From positions 27,132,724 through 27,196,723 of the forward strand of contig NC_049908.1 of the NCBI RefSeq assembly GCF_001411555.2: a stretch of 64,000 bases of DNA. The letters are read 5' to 3'. Positions within the stretch are counted from its first letter, which is position 1. Each line of letters starts with the position of its first letter. Positions 60,211 through 64,000 of this stretch are shown here, piece by piece. A program made the translations under genes and the position numbers. The stretch is from Juglans regia. Its lineage: Eukaryota > Streptophyta > Magnoliopsida > Fagales > Juglandaceae. Below the pieces are notes generated by a model. That model saw nothing but the letters and a program-made list of their open reading frames with translations, did not search any database and was not told the origin of the DNA.

Positions 60211-61368
60211 ATGTATTCTTCTAGGGCGGGACGTAAGCGATGCAATCCAGCTGAGACTAGTATCAGTCCAGGTAGGGAGATGACTCTTTCAGTAAAGCGA
60301 CAAGTGAAGCTTTCTGACTTCCAGAGTCTTGTCTGGGAGGGTCATTCCCTGCCATCAGTCTTCAGAGAACATGGTTGGGGACCTATCTTAGAGGAGCAGG
60401 AGGAGTCATGGGGGATCGTCTCCTATATTGACATTATTTCTGAGTTCTATAGAGAGCTCGGTGGTGCCAGCCGAAATGACGGAGGGGCATACAGGATCTT
60501 TGTCTAAGGAGTTTCAGTTGTATTTTCACGGGACAGACTTGCTGAGCATCTCGGTATTCCTAGGCTGCTAGATGCATATCCAAACGTGGTGCTTAGAGAG
60601 TTTTATCCTTCAGCTGAGGAGGAGGCACTAGTTTATACAGATGAGGTTGATACCCTTGCTGATCATAAGGTGAGGGATTTGGTTGTTAGTCCAGATGCTC
60701 TCCCGTATGACGGGACAAAGAGCATTAAGCAGGCAGATCTATCTTCTTTCTCCAAGATCCTGATTTTGATAATCGCCAGTAATATTGACCTTCCGCAGCA
60801 CAAGGCAGAGGTTGGCATTGACCGGATGAAATTTTTGATACGGGTCGCTTGTGGTATTCCTATTGACCTGGTGGGGTATATATTTGACAGGATTCGATGA
60901 GTGTCTCGGTACATTTCGACGAATATACTATCATTCGGGATCCTGATCACCCGATTTCTGCTATTTGCCAGTGTTGTGCCTGATGTTGCCAAGCATCAAC
61001 GAGAGCCGATTGGACTGATCAACAGTACCACCCTCTCACGCAGCATAAGACACTCGAGACTGCGTCTTCGTGGACATGTTCCAGACCCGGTTGATCCTCA
61101 GAAAGATGCACAACCGGAAGATCACGGAGTATCGACCACTGGGACATCCAGACAAACCGAGACATCAGTACACAACCCTACTCGTGAGGACATGGCCGAG
61201 GTCGTGCGTGCAGCAATCAACAGACAGACATCAGCGTTGATCGATGTAGTGCGTATGGAGGTCCGTTCTGCTGTATTTGAGTTTTGTACAAAGATTACTA
61301 GTACCATCTCTGAATTACGTACGAAGCTTGATGCCATGTCTGCAACTCAGGTCACCATACTTGACTGA
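60211..61368 (+). pseudogene. Second CACTA gene, putative plant transposon protein
   Basis: One continuous frame of 386 codons starting MYSSRAGRKR at 60211, interrupted only by TAA at 60505-60507 and TGA at 60898-60900. A splice-acceptor-like TTTCAG at 60195-60200 lies just before, so an upstream exon is possible. Features: FREHGWGPILEEQEE, SEFYRELGG, a segment where FVRGVSVVFS would be expected (the stop replaces R), LGIPRL, REFYPS, and a C-terminal coiled-coil-like part (VRAAINRQTSALIDVVRMEV). This resembles the putative plant transposon protein domain common in plant mobile elements; exact role unknown. Dead in this copy unless stops are bypassed. Confidence 0.7.
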
Positions 61369-62172
61369 CACAGATAGAGGAACGCTTAGCTATAGTCGAG
61401 GAAGTGTGTAAAGATTTGCCGTCTTAGTACTTTCTACATTTTAGTTATTTATTTATTTTGTTTTTAGAATAGACAATATTTAATATTTTGTAAATTTAGT
61501 ATTAGTTTATATTTTCTAAACTGATTATTGATTGATATTATTCCTATAATTAAATTGATAAATTTTTTATAATTACTAGTTAATATACATATAATTCTAA
61601 AAAAAACATATGATCACCTTTCGAACCATGAAAATAACATTTGAATAGTATTGATTCATCATTCGAACTGTGAATATTGTAAGTTCGAACGATATATCAA
61701 ACTTCCGCTATATTAATGTTACTTAACGCACCAAATTGCACGTTCGAACAGTGCTAATTTATCATTTGAACGGTAAAATTGTACGTTTGAACATAATGCA
61801 GTTTCCCGCTATAATAATTATACTTAACGTGCTAAAATGTATGTTCGAACAGTGCTGATTAATCATTCGAACGGTTAAAATTGCACTTTCGAAAGGTGGA
61901 ATAATTCTCCGCTATCATAATATTACTTAACACGCCAAAATGTATGTTCGAACGGTTAAATTTAACCGTCCAAACGTTAAAACATTACATTCGAATAGTT
62001 TCATTATTAAAGACAAAATATTTCGTTCCTAATTATACCGTTTGAATGGTTTTATTCTTCCGTCGTTTTTTTGGAATGAAATTTGAAATTCATCCCAAAA
62101 TCTCACTTTTTGAGACAATTTTCATTTCGTTTTAACATAAAATCGTCCCAAAAAATCTTTTTTATTGTAGTG

Positions 62173-62582
62173 ACATATACGTAGTGTATATTCATATTAG
62201 AATATTATATATGCATGCAGGTCATTTTTTAATTAATGTTCAATGCTAGTAGTACTAATCAGAAATATATTAATTAATTTATACAAAGATAATATCAATA
62301 CAATGTTATAAAGATATCATGTTTCTAAGACATCAAGTCTCGAGGACATCAATATACTACAAAATTATTATATCAAATATATCACATAATATGGACTCAA
62401 AAATAAATTGCATACCCACAATTAATTTCTAAAACTCATGATAAATCACATGAATATATGCATAAAGTATTTCCAAAATATATATTTCAACCATTATGAA
62501 ATTTACTCAATTTCCACTAGTACCCAACTAGCATTATAAATTATTCTTCTTACAATTAACTTAATTAGATATATCAGTTGAC
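62173..62582. repeat. 3' flank of gene C, segmental copy 3
   Basis: Matches parts of 3015-3285 and 4310-5220 of copy 1 but lacks about 1 kb between them (both MITEs at 3449 and 3914 are absent), the 4349 MITE and the 4740-5180 block. No gene. Confidence 0.8.
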
Positions 62583-63371
62583 CTAGTCTTTGCAGCGAAG
62601 CATCTCTACAACCTGGGTCATGGTGGGCCTATCATCCTTGTCTTCTGCAACGCATTTCAAAGCCACCTTGAGCAGAAGTTCCATCTTAGCCGAGTCATAT
62701 CTGCCGGCCATGCTTGGATCTACAATATCCTCAATATTCCACGACTCCCTTGAAGCTTCACCATCAGCATGCATGATCTTCTCCCTCACCAGCGTGTCCA
62801 ATCTAGTATGCTCTTTCGCCCCTCCGCCACCAGAGCTATGCTGCGTACCAGTGGGGCTCTTTCCAGTAACCATTTCCAGCACCACAATGCCATAGCTATA
62901 GACATCAACTTTAGAGGTGATAGGAAGATTATAAACCCATTCAGGAGCCATATAACCTCTACTTCCTCTCATCTTTGAGAAGCTTGAATGATCATGCTCA
63001 CTTCTATTCACTAGTTTAGACAGACCAAAATCTGCTACCTTTGGTTGATAGTTGGAGTCCAAGAGTATGTTATGAGGCTTTACATCACAATGTAAAACCC
63101 ACTCTAGGCACTCTTCATGCAAATAAGCTAGGCCTTTCGCTGTGCCCACTGCAATATCAAACCTCTTTTTCCAATCAAGTTCGTTAGAAGTAAGTTTTTC
63201 TGCTAAGGATCCATGCTCCATGTACTCGTACACCAGAAGCCTATGCTTTCCCTCTGCGCAGTAGCCCCAGATGTCTATCAAGTTCATGTGGTTAAGCCTC
63301 CCAATGGTGTTTACTTCTGCTAGGAATTCGGCTTCTCCTTTGTTAGCGTCGTCGAGTCTTTTGAAACGCAA
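62583..63371 (-). pseudogene. Gene C: 5'-truncated receptor-like kinase fragment
   Basis: C-terminal 258 or so residues of a G-type lectin receptor kinase, very close to gene A. It is intact from KRLDDANKGEAEFLAEV through HCDVKPHN, VADFGLSK, GYMAPEW and VVEMLRCKD. The break lies in the codon run for VAAIKR: at about 63363 the kinase sequence switches abruptly to the repeat found at 21700. So the lectin, S-domain, PAN-like, transmembrane and glycine-loop parts are gone, and only KR of the ATP-lysine neighbourhood remains. There is no ATG at the start of the open frame; the first in-frame ATG is the HMNL methionine about 28 codons in. The stop differs from gene A through a 3-base change. A pseudogene, or at best a fragment with no kinase activity. 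Confidence 0.9.
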
Positions 63372-64000
63372 CTTAAAAGGGCAAAGTGTGATTTAAGAGT
63401 TGTACATCACACCAATTTGCACAAAATGTTTTCAAATTACTTACCTTATTCGAGTCTCGATATTGTCTAATGCCAAAAAACAATCTATATTATTCTTATT
63501 CTCCCAATGCATTAAAAAATTAATTTCACAAATTTTGTGTTCCAAAATTTTTTAATTCAAGCTTTCCGAAAATATTAGTTATTATCAAATTTCCTAAGTT
63601 TATTCTTCCTTAAATTTATTTAATTCAAAAATTTCTAATTAAATTGGAAAATCCATCATCAATATTTTCGAATTATTGATAATTAAAATATTGATAATTG
63701 AAAAAGAGAGACGCTGGCAACCGGGTGGCCGGTAGTGTAAAACTCATGTTTACATCATCCAATACAAAACTACCACGTCATAGGTCAATGAAAAACATTT
63801 ATGTATCTGCCTCACACAATCTTACCTCCCCCCTCCCGCTCTCGTAATTTTTTCTCCCCCCTTCCTTTTCCCCTTTCCATGTACGGCTAGAACCACCGCT
63901 GAGAACTATCGCTGGCTTTAGTATATGATTTTTTATGTATTTTTTAAAATTATTTTTTGTAAAAATTTTTTTAATACTTTTAAATATTTAAAAAAATAAT
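63363..64000. repeat. Repeat fused to gene C, shared with 21700-22140
   Basis: Matches the sequence before and within the left arm of the 888-bp inverted-repeat element, including GACGCTGG, GTGTAAAACTC (about 63738) and GCCTCACACAATCTTACCTC. After about 63850 the two loci diverge and the window ends in AT-rich sequence. Confidence 0.8.

Larger units (their letters stand above)
55330..62175. mobile_element. 6,840-bp CACTA (En/Spm) transposon
   Basis: Element 55333-62172 starts CACTACAACAAAAA and ends TTTTTTATTGTAGTG, and is flanked by the 3-bp duplication ACA (55330-55332 and 62173-62175). The match between termini extends about 28 bp and includes TTTTTTGGGACGA. Copies at 3010 and 25055 show the unoccupied site. 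Many GTTCGAACG motifs lie in both subterminal regions and in two internal islands. It carries a broken Transposase_24-type gene (minus) and a broken second gene (plus), plus a tandem array. No TNP2-type catalytic transposase was seen, so it would need help in trans. Confidence 0.93.

Overview
This looks like nuclear DNA of a dicot plant, probably a woody species. The evidence is AT-rich intergenic DNA, intronless lectin receptor-kinase genes with signal peptides, GT-AG introns inside a transposon gene, and dense Copia, Gypsy, LINE, CACTA, hAT-like and MITE remnants. A Fagales or walnut-family source is only an impression from the MITE families. No tRNA, rRNA, CRISPR or bacterial-type operon was recognised.

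The host genes are two full-length, intronless G-type lectin (S-domain) receptor-like kinases of the ZmPK1-like kind. Gene A is at 5221-7632 (minus, 803 aa) and gene B at 28805-31210 (plus, 801 aa). Gene C (62583-63371, minus) is a 5'-truncated pseudogene. All three lie in diverged copies of one ancestral segment: copy 1 about 1.2-10.8 kb, copy 2 about 24.4-33.1 kb, copy 3 about 55.3-63.4 kb. Copy 2 has lost the gene at the position of gene A and carries gene B nearby in the opposite orientation. The copies act as empty-site controls, so several insertions can be bounded to the base: a 1,089-bp solo-LTR-like element, a 175-bp MITE and a 6,840-bp CACTA transposon.

Layout: 1-1.2 kb Gypsy pol remnant; 1.2-10.8 kb copy 1 with gene A; 11.2-13.6 kb 5'-truncated LINE; 13.6-16.6 kb unassigned; 16.6-20.2 kb Copia remnant with one 5' LTR and two nested elements; 21.2-23.3 kb MITEs and an 888-bp inverted-repeat element; 24.4-33.1 kb copy 2 with gene B and a local inversion; 33.7-51.0 kb a huge palindromic Gypsy derivative, duplicated around a 100-N gap; 52.2-53.4 kb a related LTR; 54.5-55.3 kb a Copia 3' end; 55.3-62.2 kb CACTA; 62.2-64 kb gene C and a repeat shared with 21.7 kb.

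Two results stand out. First, the 8,178 bp before the N gap (33659-41836) recur after it (41937-50114) with the same length and no difference at any place I compared, which points to two overlapping contigs that were not merged. Second, that sequence is most of a long palindrome, LTR-gag/gag-LTR, whose two arms share the same internal gag deletion, so they come from one already deleted element. No new multi-gene system was found. The new material here is structural: the palindrome, the CACTA element without a visible catalytic transposase, and the rearranged receptor-kinase cluster.
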